From: Rhynchopus euleeides
Lineage: Eukaryota > Euglenozoa > Diplonemea > Diplonemida > Diplonemidae
Direction: 5' to 3'
NCBI GenBank assembly: GCA_963210315.1
Contig: OY723251.1
Location: 1,860,001-1,924,000, forward strand
Length of the DNA: 64,000 nt
This document shows, piece after piece, positions 31,510 through 42,143 of the stretch. Each line of letters starts with the position of its first letter. Positions within the stretch are counted from its first letter, which is position 1. The notes under the pieces are model-generated. The model did no database searches and had not been told where the DNA came from. It saw only the letters and a list, made by a program, of their open reading frames with translations. A program made the position numbers and the translations under genes.

Positions 31510-31735
31510 GTGTGTCGACGACATGAGTCCTCCCGCGGGAGGACTCATGTCCTCCCGGGGGATGTCCTGTGGGGCCAAAAACCGTTGGACAACGACATTT
31601 TTTGCATTTTTTGACACACCATCTCCCGCGGGAGGACATGTCCTACCCGGGTGGGATATCTGACAGATCGGGTCCTCCCGTTTCCAACTCCCACCCGGGA
31701 TATCCCGGACATCCTGGCCACCGTGTGCAGGAAAG
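31510..31735. mobile_element. Short palindrome-bearing insertion between DUF4116 units 2 and 3
   Basis: It interrupts the unit just after GGAGGTGCGATG. It holds a perfect 28-bp palindrome centred on CCCGCGGG at about 31521-31548 (sides CATGAGTCCTC and complement), further CCTCCCGCGGGAGGA and CCACCCGGGATATCC motifs, and a T-rich centre. It looks like a MITE; ends are not exact. Confidence 0.5.
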
Positions 31736-32148
31736 CGCGACCCACCTCTTGCTGGCAACAACAGGGTGTCGCGTTGCCGCTGTTGGCAGGGCGAGTCACC
31801 CTCCCTCCCTCATCCCGAGTGTTTCATATATCCTGGAGGGCGAGGCTTTGCGGGGAAGGGGTGGGAGTGAGATGGCCTGTCGGTTGTACCGAGGGGTGGG
31901 GAGCTGTTGCCTGGTTTGCGGTGGGGATACCCTGGTCGAGAGCCGATGCAGGAGGAGGTGCGATGCAGTGTTCCCCACGCACCCCCTACCCACCCCTACC
32001 CCAGCCCAGACAAGAAACGGACGAGACTTTGTTGGTTGACCGCATCAGCCGTGCTGGCCGTTGTGTCGCACCACAGGCCAGCCTTGCGCACTGCACTCCT
32101 CTCCCACAACCACAGGTGTGCCTGTGCACATGGGCACGAGGAAGAAGC

Positions 32149-33119
32149 ATGTTGGTGTTCCTGGCTGACAGGAGGACCGGTGACCAGCATGCCGCTGACA
32201 TCAGGATCGACGACACGCTGGATATGTTGAAGGAGCTTGCACTGCAGGTGCTTCCCAACTTTGTTGGTGTGGAGGTGGCTGACCTGCAGCTGTCAGTGGG
32301 GGACGAGGTCTTGTGTGGCGACGGGCCTCTGAGCAGTGGTGCAGCTGTCGCAGATGGATGCACAGTGCATGTTGACCTGCTGTCCCAGCACTACCTGGAT
32401 GACCTGCACAGCGGTCGCAAGGACGTGTGGGAGGTTCCGCTGTGGGTGTCGGACAAGGTGGACGTTCTCGAAGCTCTTCGGAACATGCCGGAACAACTTG
32501 AATCCGCGCACATCACGGTCAGAACCAATCGTGAGATCAATCTCGCAGTTGTGCAACAGGACGGTGAGGCCTTGGGGTACGTCCACCACTCCCTGAACGG
32601 CGACCGTGAAATCAATCTCGCAGCGGTGCAACAGTACGGCTGGGCCTTGCAGTACGTCCACGACTCCCTGAAGGCCGACCGTGAGATCAATCTTGCAGCG
32701 GTGCAACAGGACGGTGGGGCCTTACAATGCGTCCACTCCTCCCTGAAGGCCGACCGTGACATCAATCTCGCAGCTGTGCAACAGAAAGGTTGGGCCTTGC
32801 AGTACGTCCACGACTCCCTGAAGGCCGACCGTGAAATCAGTCTCGCAGCGGTGCAACAGAATCGCTTGGGCCTTGGAAGACGTCGACTACTCCCTGAAGG
32901 CCGACCGTGACATCAATCTCGCAGCTGTACAACAGCAAGGCTGTGCCTTACAATAGTCTTTCCCCCCAAGACTCCTCCCTGAAGGGCGACCGTGAGAGCA
33001 ATCTCGCAGCTGTGCAACAAACCGCCGAGGCCTTGCAGTACGTGCACGACTCGCTGAAGGATGATCCTGAAGTGAATGCTGCAGTGCAACGGGACAGCGT
33101 TCCCTTCGTCCATGCCTAG
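32149..33119 (+). pseudogene. Ubl-DUF4116 repeat protein, tandem copy 3 (short, broken)
   Basis: The N-terminal domain is intact but only about 7 repeats remain. An extra T at about 32866 (CGCTTGGGCC against CGCTGGGCC) shifts the frame, and near 32950 a short stretch (AGTCTTTCCCCCCAAG) replaces repeat sequence. The usual terminal stop (TAG after GCAGTGCAA) reads CGG here, so the last frame continues to 33117-33119. The upstream 400 bp match the upstream of copy 1, not copy 2. Confidence 0.78.
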
Positions 33120-33603
33120 TCAACAAGGTGCAGGCATAGACCCACCACTGCCCTCCCATGTGGCGGCATGGATGAGTCAGATGGAGACGACGTTCTACAA
33201 AGAGGCTCGAGGGCGCGTCAGAAGGATACGATGCCTGTCCCTGACTGTGCTGAGGTGTGACCTCCTACAGAGAGCTGGTGTGCAAGAAGAGGAGAACAGG
33301 GTTGGGGGTGTATCCGTCTTCAGGGTGCGGTGCGTGTCCATGGGCACAGCCGTCTCCGCTACCCTTGAGGCCCTGATCTGGGGAGGGAGGGAGGAAGGGG
33401 TGGGGCATATCGAAGTCGTGAGCTATCCTCTGGCCTGAAAGTGCGATGATCGGGTCACAGTACCATGATGTCTTGGTGTTGCCTGATAGTCCCGAATTGC
33501 AGTTCGTACACCCCAGTCTCCCTCACCCTCCCCACCCCTCCCTCGCGACCGACGCGAACCCCCTGAGCAGGAGGAGCCGCACAATGCATATAATCTGCCC
33601 CGT
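33120..33603 (+). repeat. Conserved 3' flank of the DUF4116 unit, copy 3
   Basis: Matches the other 3' flanks and ends at the TA where element G2 begins. Confidence 0.75.
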
Positions 33604-35527
33604 TACTGGGGGGGGCTAAATAGAAGGGGGGGGTCAAATACAAGGGGGGGGGCCTATTAGAAGGGGGGGGTCTGAAAATTCGAAATCCATAAACCCTGTG
33701 CCTGGATTTTTGTCCAAAAAATATCACGTTTTCGCACAAGGCAAAAAATGGTCAAAAAACCCGAAAATCGGGTTTGTAGGGTATAGGTCCCCTGTCTGAA
33801 AATGCAAAATATGGCCCCGCAGGTGCCCCCAGTGTGATTCAAAATTGGAAAATCGACATTTTCCACCTACGGGAAATCCCCCAAAATAGGGGGTCCCCAG
33901 CCACGATCCCCAAAAAAATGTCCCGCGCGCCTCTAAGGCACTCTGGATTTTTATTATAAGCACACTCGTGTGAGCGGAAAGCGCCCCACCACAGCTGCAA
34001 CCAAACGTGCTCTATACACTAACCCCACCCTTCATCAGGCTCAGGGTGTGATCAGTTCAGGGTTTTGTGTGTAGAAGCGTCAACGCAACAAACAAAAGGA
34101 AATTCATCAGAGCGGTTGTAGCTGTGAAGTGATAGGGCGCTTTTGTCATCCAGATGTCACATCTGGGTCCAGGAACACCGGTTTTTGGCCTCAGGAAGTC
34201 GAAAATTATGTGTGGAATTTTTTATTCTTACGCACACGACTTTCGCGCGGAAAGTGTCATTCAGCTCTGTGTCTCATTGTGTGGAAGCGTCAACGCATCA
34301 AACGAAGTATCAACAGTAGAGAAAGAGCGGCAGAGTTGAAGTGACACTTTTTGACCAGGATCCCCTAAAAGGCTGATTTCTCCTGTGTACACATGGGGGA
34401 TTTCATGCAACGCCCGCTCGTGTGCTGAGTGTGCTATCCGCGACGTGGACGCGGTCGCCCTCTTCCTCCCAGAAGCCACTGATCTTCCTCATCCAACTTC
34501 ACCTCCAGATGTACGCGGCACGGGCTTGGGTTGTCCTGTCGCAGTGCAGCAGAAGTCCCCTGTGCACTGCTGCCCAAGCCATTTCGGCTGCACGGAATAT
34601 GCCACGCAGAGTAACCTGGTATCGCGTGACCAGCTCGTGAGGCTTGGTGCCCCGAATCGGATCGATAGGCTGCGAGGTGCATTGCCTCGGTCAGTTGATG
34701 TCCTTGCGTGAGCATTTTTGTGCACAACAGTCCCTTGGGTATCTGCAGCGCAGGTGCCTGCACTGGACCAGGACTCCTGATTTACCTCTGGCACTTGTTG
34801 ATCGGAACGGATGCGGCGACATGCCACGGTGCGCATGGATAGCCATGCCGGCACGAAAGTACGTTCACGACGGTTGATTACCATTGCTGCACTCTGTCAG
34901 AACCCGAAGGGTCTCAGCACACCTGAACGCCCACCAGGCCCCCCAGCAGGGGGTGAAACCAAAGGGTCCCTGGGGTTTTTTGACCCAAAAAATTCGAATT
35001 CGACATGTCCTACCTCTGCTACCAGGGGGGATAAAATCCAACTTGCTGCCTTCACGTGGCGCCCCCTGTGATTACCCTCCTCCGAGGGGAAACTAAAGCA
35101 AGCTCTGGTAACTCTTTTTCCGCTGTGTGCCCTGTTTCATATATGCGGAGGGGCCCTTTCTGCACGGCTTTGGTTTTATTGATGTTGTGGTGTGCGTGGT
35201 TTATTTTCCCTTTTTTTTGTTGTTTTCGCAGCATTTTATGCTGTCGGGTGAGCTTCCGCCCCATGGGAGGCGCTCCTTCCGGCTTGCGCTGCCCACCCAT
35301 CCCACCCCCGTCCCCTTCCCACATTCTTTCTTTTCTTTTAGGGGAGACGTCCTCGCAGTGGCTGTTTGGCCTGACGCGATTCCCCGCCTCAAAGCAGACC
35401 CACCTGGCAGCTACTCAAGGCACATGAGGAGTGAGAGGCGTCAACGGGCGCAACGCCCCTCCCTGCGGTCCGGCTTCCGCCACGTGGCTGACTCAAAGCA
35501 GCGAAGTGACCAACGGGAGCAGGGGAT

Positions 35528-36480
35528 AAGATAGGTCTGGTTTTCCGGTTTTCAAAACCAGGGTTTCCCGGTTCCCGGTTTTCTGGAAAAAAAAAAAAGG
35601 TCGGTCTCATTTTTGGCGGTTTTTCTTGTGACTTTGGGACAGTAAAACAGTCAGAAAAAACGCCATAAAAAAATAGAAAGTGACCCCATCGTGATCCGCA
35701 CAGAGCTCAAATAGTCCAAAGAAGGCAGAGAAGCGGAGAAGAAAAATGGACCTAGCGGATGGCCCGGTGGGTGGTGACCTCGTCATGCAGGTCTCTTCTG
35801 TTTTGAAGGTGCACACATGGTGGACTCCAGCCACCATGTCTAAGAGGGAGTCTAAGACTGCAGTCAGGAGGGCTGAGACGAGAACACGAACGACTTTCAA
35901 GCAGTCTTGAAGGTCGCCAAGCCTATTGGGGGCAACTAACAGATGAGATTTGTTTGTTGCCTGTCGTCACAGCTAGGTGCCCATCTCCTCGATAACGGAA
36001 TGTGTGCAGAGATCTCGTGGACCCTTTGGCCATTCTGTCGTGCACCCACTCCACCCACAACGCACACCTGTCACGAGTGGTCGCTCCCCCGTCCTCCTCC
36101 ACCCTGAAGGTTGAACCCTCAAGGACCAGTGATCTCCTGCTGGCCGGGCTGCGATACAGCGAAGCCTTCCTACTTACAAGCGAATCCAGACTGTAGTGAA
36201 CAGATGTTCACTACCGTGGCCTCCGGCGGCTGGGGGGCTCCGCCCCCCAGACCCCCCTGTGTAAAAGCATTGCACCAGACCGGTTTTTTGGTCGAGAGTC
36301 CAAACTTTCAAAGCAGCTGCTGCGCCTGCCCCACCAAGCAGCCTCAGTACGACAGGACGCGCGCAGGCACCGGGCCTTCTCAGACTCTGGGAGGGTTTGC
36401 GCGGGTCGCGCGCGCCGAAGGCGCGCGCGAAAAATTTTCAAAACCAGAAAAACCGGAAAACGGCGCCAGAAAAAAAGTCT
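35528..36480. mobile_element. Possible nested TIR element inside G2
   Basis: The left GATAAGATAGGTCTGGTTTTCCGG and the right CCGGAAAAC...AAAGTCTATCTTAT are imperfect inverted copies containing TTTTCAAAACCAG motifs. Nothing coding inside is recognised. Confidence 0.45.
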
Positions 36481-36669
36481 ATCTTATACCCTGAACGGGA
36501 GCGACATGAAAAAAAAAAATTTGACATGTCCCCGGGATTTCCACTATGTCGCAGATTTCGACTATTGGGTCAAGAAAACCTAAAAATCTAGGGGGGAGGT
36601 GCTGAAGGATTGCACTGAAAATTTTATCTAACTCGGTCAAAATTCCAGGCACAGGGTTATAAAATTTTT

Positions 36670-36888
36670 ACTAGTTACGAGCGACGAAGCGTAGCGAAGT
36701 CGCGAAGTAACGAAGGAAATCGTACGACTGAAGCTTTGGATTAGCACCTCATGCCACTTCACAGGGCCTCAACACAGCCTTGAGACAGCAAGTGTGCGTC
36801 CCTGCGCTCAACAAAAAGTAGTCCGGAACTGTTCTCCCACAGTTGCTGGACAGGGTGTCTATAATAAAGCGAAAGGAGTACGATTTTT
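36670..36888 (+). repeat. Solo A-B terminal-repeat unit of the retroelement family (young)
   Basis: Nearly identical to A2-B2 at 62576-62784 from ACTAGTTACGAGCGACGAAG to GAAAGGAGTACGATTTTT, except for a short insertion (GTCCCTGC) inside the shared GTGTGCGCTCAA core. No internal part of the element is present. Confidence 0.85.
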
Positions 36889-37287
36889 CGCCGAATACAA
36901 GGGGGGGGGGGGGGCTTGTATTCGGCGGAAGCCGAATTTCAGCCAAAATTTTATGGATTTCGAATTTTCAGACCCCCCCCTTCTAATAGGCCCCCCCCTT
37001 GTATTTGACCCCCCCCCTTCTATTTAGCCCCCCCCAGTAGGGGTGGCGCACACTGCAGATTATCTGTGGGTGTCGTGCAGGAGGAGGTGCGATGCAGTGT
37101 TCCCCACGCACCCCCTACCCACCCCTACCCCAGCCCAGACAAGAAACGGACTAGACTTTGTTGGTTGACCGCATCAGCCGTGCTGGCCGTTGTGTCGCAC
37201 CACAGGCCAGCCTTGCACACTGCACTCCTCCCCCACAGCCACAGGTGTGAACACGGCTGCCTGTGCACACGGGCACGAGGAAGAAGC

Positions 37288-38668
37288 ATGTTGGTGTTCC
37301 TGGCTGACAGGAGGACCGGTGACCAGCATGCCGCTGACATCGGGATCGACAACACGCTGGACATGTTGAAGGAGCTTGCACTGCAGGTGCTTCACAACTT
37401 TGTTGGTGTGGAGGTGGCTGACCTGCAGCTGTCGGTGGGGGACGAGGTCTTGTGTGGCGACGAGCCTCTGAGCAGTGGTGCAGCTGTCGCAGATGGGTGC
37501 ACAGTGCATGTTGACCTGCTGTCCCAGCACTACCTGGATGACTTGCACAGCGGTCGCAAGGACGTGTGGGAGGTTCCGCTGTGGGTGTCGGACAACGAGG
37601 ACGTTCTCGAAGCTCTTCGTGACATACCGGAGCGACTTGAATCCGCGCACATCACGGTCAGAACCAATCGTGAGATCAATCTCGCAGTTGTGCAACAGGA
37701 CGGCGAGGCCTTGCAGTACGTCCACGACTCCCTGAAGGGCGACCGTGATTTTATTCTTGCAGCTGTGCAAAGTAGTGGCTGGGCCTTGGAACACGTCCAC
37801 TCCTCCCTGAAGGCCGACCTTGAAATCAATCTCGCAGCGGTGCAACAGGACGGGAGGGCCTTACAATGCGTCCACTCCTCCCTGAAGGCCGACCGTGAAA
37901 TCAATCTCGCAGCGGTGCAACAGAATAGCTGGGCCTTGGATGACGTCGACGACTCCCTGAAGGCCGACCGTGACATCAATCTCGCAGCTGTGCAACAGAA
38001 TGGTCTGTTCTTGAAGTACGTCCACGACTCCCTGAAGGCCGACCGTGAGATCAATCTCTCTGCTGTGCAACAGGTAGGCTGGGCCTTCCAATACGTCCAC
38101 TCCTCCCTGACGGGCGACCGTGAAATCAATCTTGCAGCAGTGCAACAGAACGCCGCGGCCTTGCAGTACGTGCACTCCTCCCTGAAGGCTGATCGTGAAG
38201 TCAATCTCGCAGCGGTGCAACAGAATTGCTGGGCCTTGGAAGACGTCGACGACTCCCTGAAGGCCGACCGTGAAATCAATCTTGCAGCGGTGCAACAGGA
38301 CGGTAGGGCCTTACGTTGCGTCCACTCCTCTCTGAAGGCCGACCGTGACATCAATCTCGCAGCTGTGCAACAGGACGGTGAGGCCTTGAAGTACGTCCAC
38401 CACTCCCTGAAGGCCGACCGTGAGATCAATCTTGCAGCGGTGCAACAGTACGGGGGCCTTACAATGCGTCCACTCCTCCCTGAAGGCCGACCGCGAAATC
38501 AATCTCGCAGCTGTGCAACAGGACGGTGAGGCCTTGAAGTACGTCCACCACTCCCTGAAGGCCGACCGTGAGAGCAATCTCGCAGCTGTGCAACAAACCG
38601 CCGAGGCCTTGCAGTACGTGCACGACTCGCTGAAAGATGATCCTGAAGTGAATACTGCCGTGCAATAG
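37288..38668 (+). pseudogene. Ubl-DUF4116 repeat protein, tandem copy 4 (one frameshift)
   Basis: N-terminal ubiquitin-like region, then about 13 DUF4116 repeats. At about 38451-38457 TACGGGGGCC lacks two bases relative to the family TACGGTGGGGCC, shifting the frame. The last three repeats are open in the new frame to TAG at 38666-38668. Apart from this, codons are clean and divergence from copies 1 and 2 is low. Upstream, the unit begins within its leader sequence directly after element G2. Confidence 0.8.
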
Positions 38669-39140
38669 GACAGCGTTCCCTTCGTCCATGCCTAACCAGC
38701 ATGGTCCAGGCATGTGGCGGCACGGATGAGTCAGATGGAGACGACGTTCTACAAGAGGCTCGAGGGCGCGTCAGAAGGATACGATGCCTGTCCCTGACTG
38801 TGCTGAGGTGTGACCTCCTACAGAGAGCTGGTGTGCAAGAAGAGGAGAACAGGGTTGGGGGTGTATCCGTCTTCAGGGTGCGGTGCGTGTCCATGGGCAC
38901 AGCCGTCTCCGCTACCCTTGAAGCCCCTGATCTGGGGAGGGAGGGAGGAAGGGGTGGGGCATCGAAGTCATGAGCTATCCTCTGGCCTGAAAGTGCGATG
39001 ATCGGGTCACAGTACCATGATGTCTTGGTGTTGCCTGATAGTCCCGAATTGCAGTTCGTACACCGCAGTCTCCCTCACCCTCCCCACCCCTCCCTCGCGA
39101 CCGACACAAACCCCCTGAGCAGGAGGAGCCGCACAATGCA
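38669..39140 (+). repeat. Conserved 3' flank of the DUF4116 unit, copy 4
   Basis: Same flank as after the other copies, with a roughly 50-bp shortening after CATGCCTAACCAGCATG and an indel in ACAAGAGGCTCG. Confidence 0.72.
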
Positions 39141-39589
39141 TATAACGTACGCGGCCAACACATTATCGAGGGCACCCAGCCCACTTGTCGGGCCTACAGC
39201 CTAGTCGCGACCGCTACCTCCCGACCGTTGTCGAGATGCGCGTCACATTACCATACCACCCTGCAGGGCAGTACACACAACTTCATTCTCACGCGCTCAC
39301 CCTCCCCCCTCCTTCACCTCGTTCCTTTCTCCCTTTCTCCCTTTTTTTTTGCATCCGCTGCAAAAAACAAGAGGCAGGGTCCGTACCAAAGGGCGTAAAA
39401 TAAAACTTCTACACAGCACGCCCCCAGCAAGAACACCCCCGACAGCGCCCCCCGCCCTCCCTCACACACGGCTATCTGACTCCCTCGTTGTTTGCAGGGC
39501 GACACCCTTCTCGGTATTCTCTGTCGGTTTTGCTTGTTGTTTAGCGCAGCGACCCACCCCAAAAAGGCCCCCCCCCTTTGCATTGGTTT

Positions 39590-39612
39590 CCCACTCTTTT
39601 CTGTTCCTATAG
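39590..39612 (+). promoter_or_regulatory. Candidate trans-splice acceptor of the ACT-domain gene
   Basis: CCCACTCTTTTCTGTTCCTATAG ends at 39612, 16 bases before the ATG at 39629. Its strength and closeness to the start suggest an mRNA 5' processing site. Confidence 0.4.
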
Positions 39613-39628
39613 CTTTCGCCAAGCAGCG

Positions 39629-41478
39629 ATGCATCGGATGGCCGTCATGCAGCGTGGGTCCCTGATGGGCCAGCTGCGCTGCGCTCAGGCCGCACAGCAG
39701 CGGTATTCCCCGTTTAACCTGAAGGATCTGCAGGAAACCCTCAACCATGTATGGAAGCTACAGCCACGCACTCCCGTCCCCCCTCAGGGACAGTCCCCTC
39801 TACCAACAGTTCGTGTGTGTGTCTCGGCAGTGGAGGCAGCTCTAGGGATCGCTCGGTGCGACCTACACTACACTAAACAGATGAATGAGTGTGTGGGGAG
39901 TGCGGTCAGTGGAACACATGTTGCCCCAGTGTGATCTGCACCGCGACAACAGGAAGAGGCCAAGAGGGGTGTGGTTCTGGCTTTTTCCTCCCACACCTCA
40001 GACCCTCCGTAAAAACACCTTTCGATACACTACGTATCCCAAGCGTTGTGTTCAGTCAACACTCTCTCCCCTTCACCCCTTCACCCCTCCCCATCCCCCC
40101 ACCCCTCTCTCCTCTGCAGGTCAAGCCCAAGGAGGGTGAGGGCTCGAGCCAGGGGCTGACGCAGCTGAAGCTTGCTCTGGAGCAGCTGCAGAAGGAGGCG
40201 GATGCGAAGAAGGAGGTGGAGGTCAGCCGAGGCTCGTCGTACTACATCGTGCACACGACGGGCCCCGAGAGGCTTGGGCTGGTGGCGGAGGTGTCTGCTG
40301 CGGTGTCCACCAGCGGCCTGGACATCCTTGCGTCCCGCGCGACGCTGCTTGGGGGTGACTTTTCGATGATGATCCACGTGCGGAGCCACGACTCTTCTGC
40401 CCTGGGGGCTGCGACGGACGCGCTTGCGAAGATCCCAGGCGTGGCTGTGTGGATCCACGACGCGTCGTCGACAACCGAGGAGTCGCAAACGGTTGGGCCA
40501 GGCCGTGTGGCCCGCGTGCTCCGCATGTCTGGCAACAACACCCCCGGGATCATTTCGGGCGTGACGCGGTTCCTCCACAAGCGCGACGTGGTTGTCATGA
40601 ACCTTGCATCCGAGCTGGGTATGCCGTGGGCGGGGGTGGTGCCGGTTGGTGTTAACCTTTGTTGCCCATCGGAAAGGCTCTTCGGAGGTTGCCTGCATCT
40701 CCGAGACACCTGCCCGAAGGCTCTCTTCCCCCTTGTTAGTCAACTAGTTGAAGCACCTTTGGTGCGTCTTGGGGGGTCACTAGGAGGCTAGATCTGAGGA
40801 AGTATCGCGGGTGAGGAGACTGACTCTGGGTGGGCAGGCTGCCCTCTGTTACCATTTTTGTGTGTTTTACCACTTGCTGGTAGTGCTGCCAGCAAGGTTG
40901 GAAGGGAACCTTTGAGGACACTCACCACCATTCAGCAGTCCGGCTTCGGTGGCGGTTTCCTCACGGGTCCCCCGTACGTATCGACAGTTCTACTGCAGAC
41001 AACTTCCCTCCTCACCCCATCCATTGTTGCCCTCTGATTCATACCGCCTCCTAAAGTGACCCCCCCCCCCCCTCTCTCTCTCTCACTTTCTCCGCGACAA
41101 ATGGCCACTGCAAACTGAGCACACCACCACACCACCACCTATGCCACAGGGCGGGGCCTGCTCGGTGGGCCGCCGCAGTTCAAGCTCCGCCTGGTGCTGG
41201 ACGCACCAGGGCACCTTGCTCGTGACGAGGTTGTTGCTGGCGCCAACGCTGTCGGCCAGATGCTGGGTATGTCGCATGTGGGTGGGGGTGGTGCCGCATC
41301 CGTGCCTCAAGCCCGCAGGGGAGGGATTCGGCTGTGTGTGTTGTTTTGGTAGAACGCGCAAATCATCCCGGAAAATTGACATCACTGAAGGCAGCCCTCA
41401 CTCCAACCCACCCCACACCGCACCGCAGGCTCGACCATCAAAGTGGATGCGTATGTCCACTGCGACGAACAGGAGTGA
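39629..41478 (+). CDS. Two-ACT-domain (GcvR-like) protein, probably mitochondrial, four exons
   Basis: Exons 39629-39748, 40120-40618, 41150-41266 and 41429-41478 join through GT-AG introns (donors GTATGG, GTATGC and GTATGT) into 261 residues. Residues 1-30 (MHRMAVMQRGSLMGQLRCAQ...) are basic with no acidic residue, as in a mitochondrial presequence. Domain ACT 1 spans about residues 70-145 (YYIVHTTGPERLGLVAEVSAA) and ACT 2 about 155-255 (GRVARVLRMSGNNTPGIISG, finishing across exons 3 and 4 with FKLRLVLDAPGHLARDEV). The pair resembles the GcvR family, which senses glycine in bacteria. A role in mitochondrial glycine or amino-acid sensing is inference. Without splicing, the reading frame leaves the second ACT domain after ASELG, which supports the exon model. 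No HTH or enzyme domain is present. Confidence 0.85.
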
Positions 41479-41815
41479 GCCATGGAGGGTCTGCAGATGT
41501 GTCGATCCATCAGGCGATGTACACAGTCTTCACATCGTCGCATTGCTTCGCCTCGAGGCCTGCCCGCCCATCTCTTCCAAATTAACGTTTTTTTTAGCGC
41601 GTAACGAACGTGGCCCGACCGGCCCACCCCCCCCCCCCCCCCACCCCCCACCCCCCCGCCCCCCCAATGTTGTTAGGGTGGGTTTAAACTCGGGTTTAAA
41701 CTTGGGTTTAAACCGGGTTTTTATTGGGTTTTTACCTACAGTCTGGCTAATAATGAATGTTATGGGGGCCAAAATGTTATGAACCGGGACTTCTCAGAAA
41801 TCGGGAATTTAATTA

Positions 41816-42143
41816 CCGTATACGTAAATATTATGGAACGTAAATATTATGGAACGGGCCCATTTTTGGCCGGTCCGTTCCATAATATTTACGTTCCATA
41901 ATATTTACAGGGCCAGTTGGGGACTCGGTGGTGAGGACGGCTTGCGTCAGGAATCGCGCGAAAAGTGCACGAGTAGGTCCCGTCAGGGACTCTGTATGCC
42001 GTCCGATCACCTGGTCCAAGTCCCCGAGTCGCAGAAAGCCCTGTAAATATTATGGAACGAAAAAAATCTGGAACGCCAACCCACCAGCGTTCCAAAATAT
42101 TTACGTTCCATAATATTTACGTTCCAAAATATTTACGTATACT
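41816..42143. mobile_element. MITE A, copy 3
   Basis: Left terminus TA|CCGTATACG intact; the right reads ACGTATACTGG, slightly altered. Internal sequence nearly identical to 18589-18917. Confidence 0.85.

Larger units (their letters stand above)
33606..37037. mobile_element. TIR element G2, 3.4 kb, between DUF4116 copies 3 and 4
   Basis: The left end TA|CTGGGGGGGGCTAAATAG and the right end TATTTAGCCCCCCCCAG|TA are inverted copies. The match continues through AAATACAAGG, CCTATTAGAAGG and GAAAATTCGAAATCCATAAA, about 95 bp per arm. The family is that of 13010-13629. No transposase is visible. The interior contains a retroelement end unit (36670-36888), a nested TIR-like pair (about 35530-36480), a GATCCGCAC repeat (35680) and two GGAAGCGTCAACGCA blocks (34072, 34287). 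It is therefore a composite or large non-autonomous element. Confidence 0.75.

Noticed and set aside
32907-33119. Separate small gene at the end of DUF4116 copy 3
   Set aside because: It is the shifted 3' remnant of the same repeat gene.
40619-40791. Continuation of the ACT-domain frame to 40791 without splicing
   Set aside because: It loses the ACT pattern at once, whereas the GTATGC donor at 40619 joins in phase to an exon that completes the second ACT domain.
41831-42113. Recurring 61-68-aa frames (for example MDQVIGRHTESLTG) at five places
   Set aside because: They fall exactly within MITE A copies; conservation is that of the DNA element, on both strands, not of a protein.
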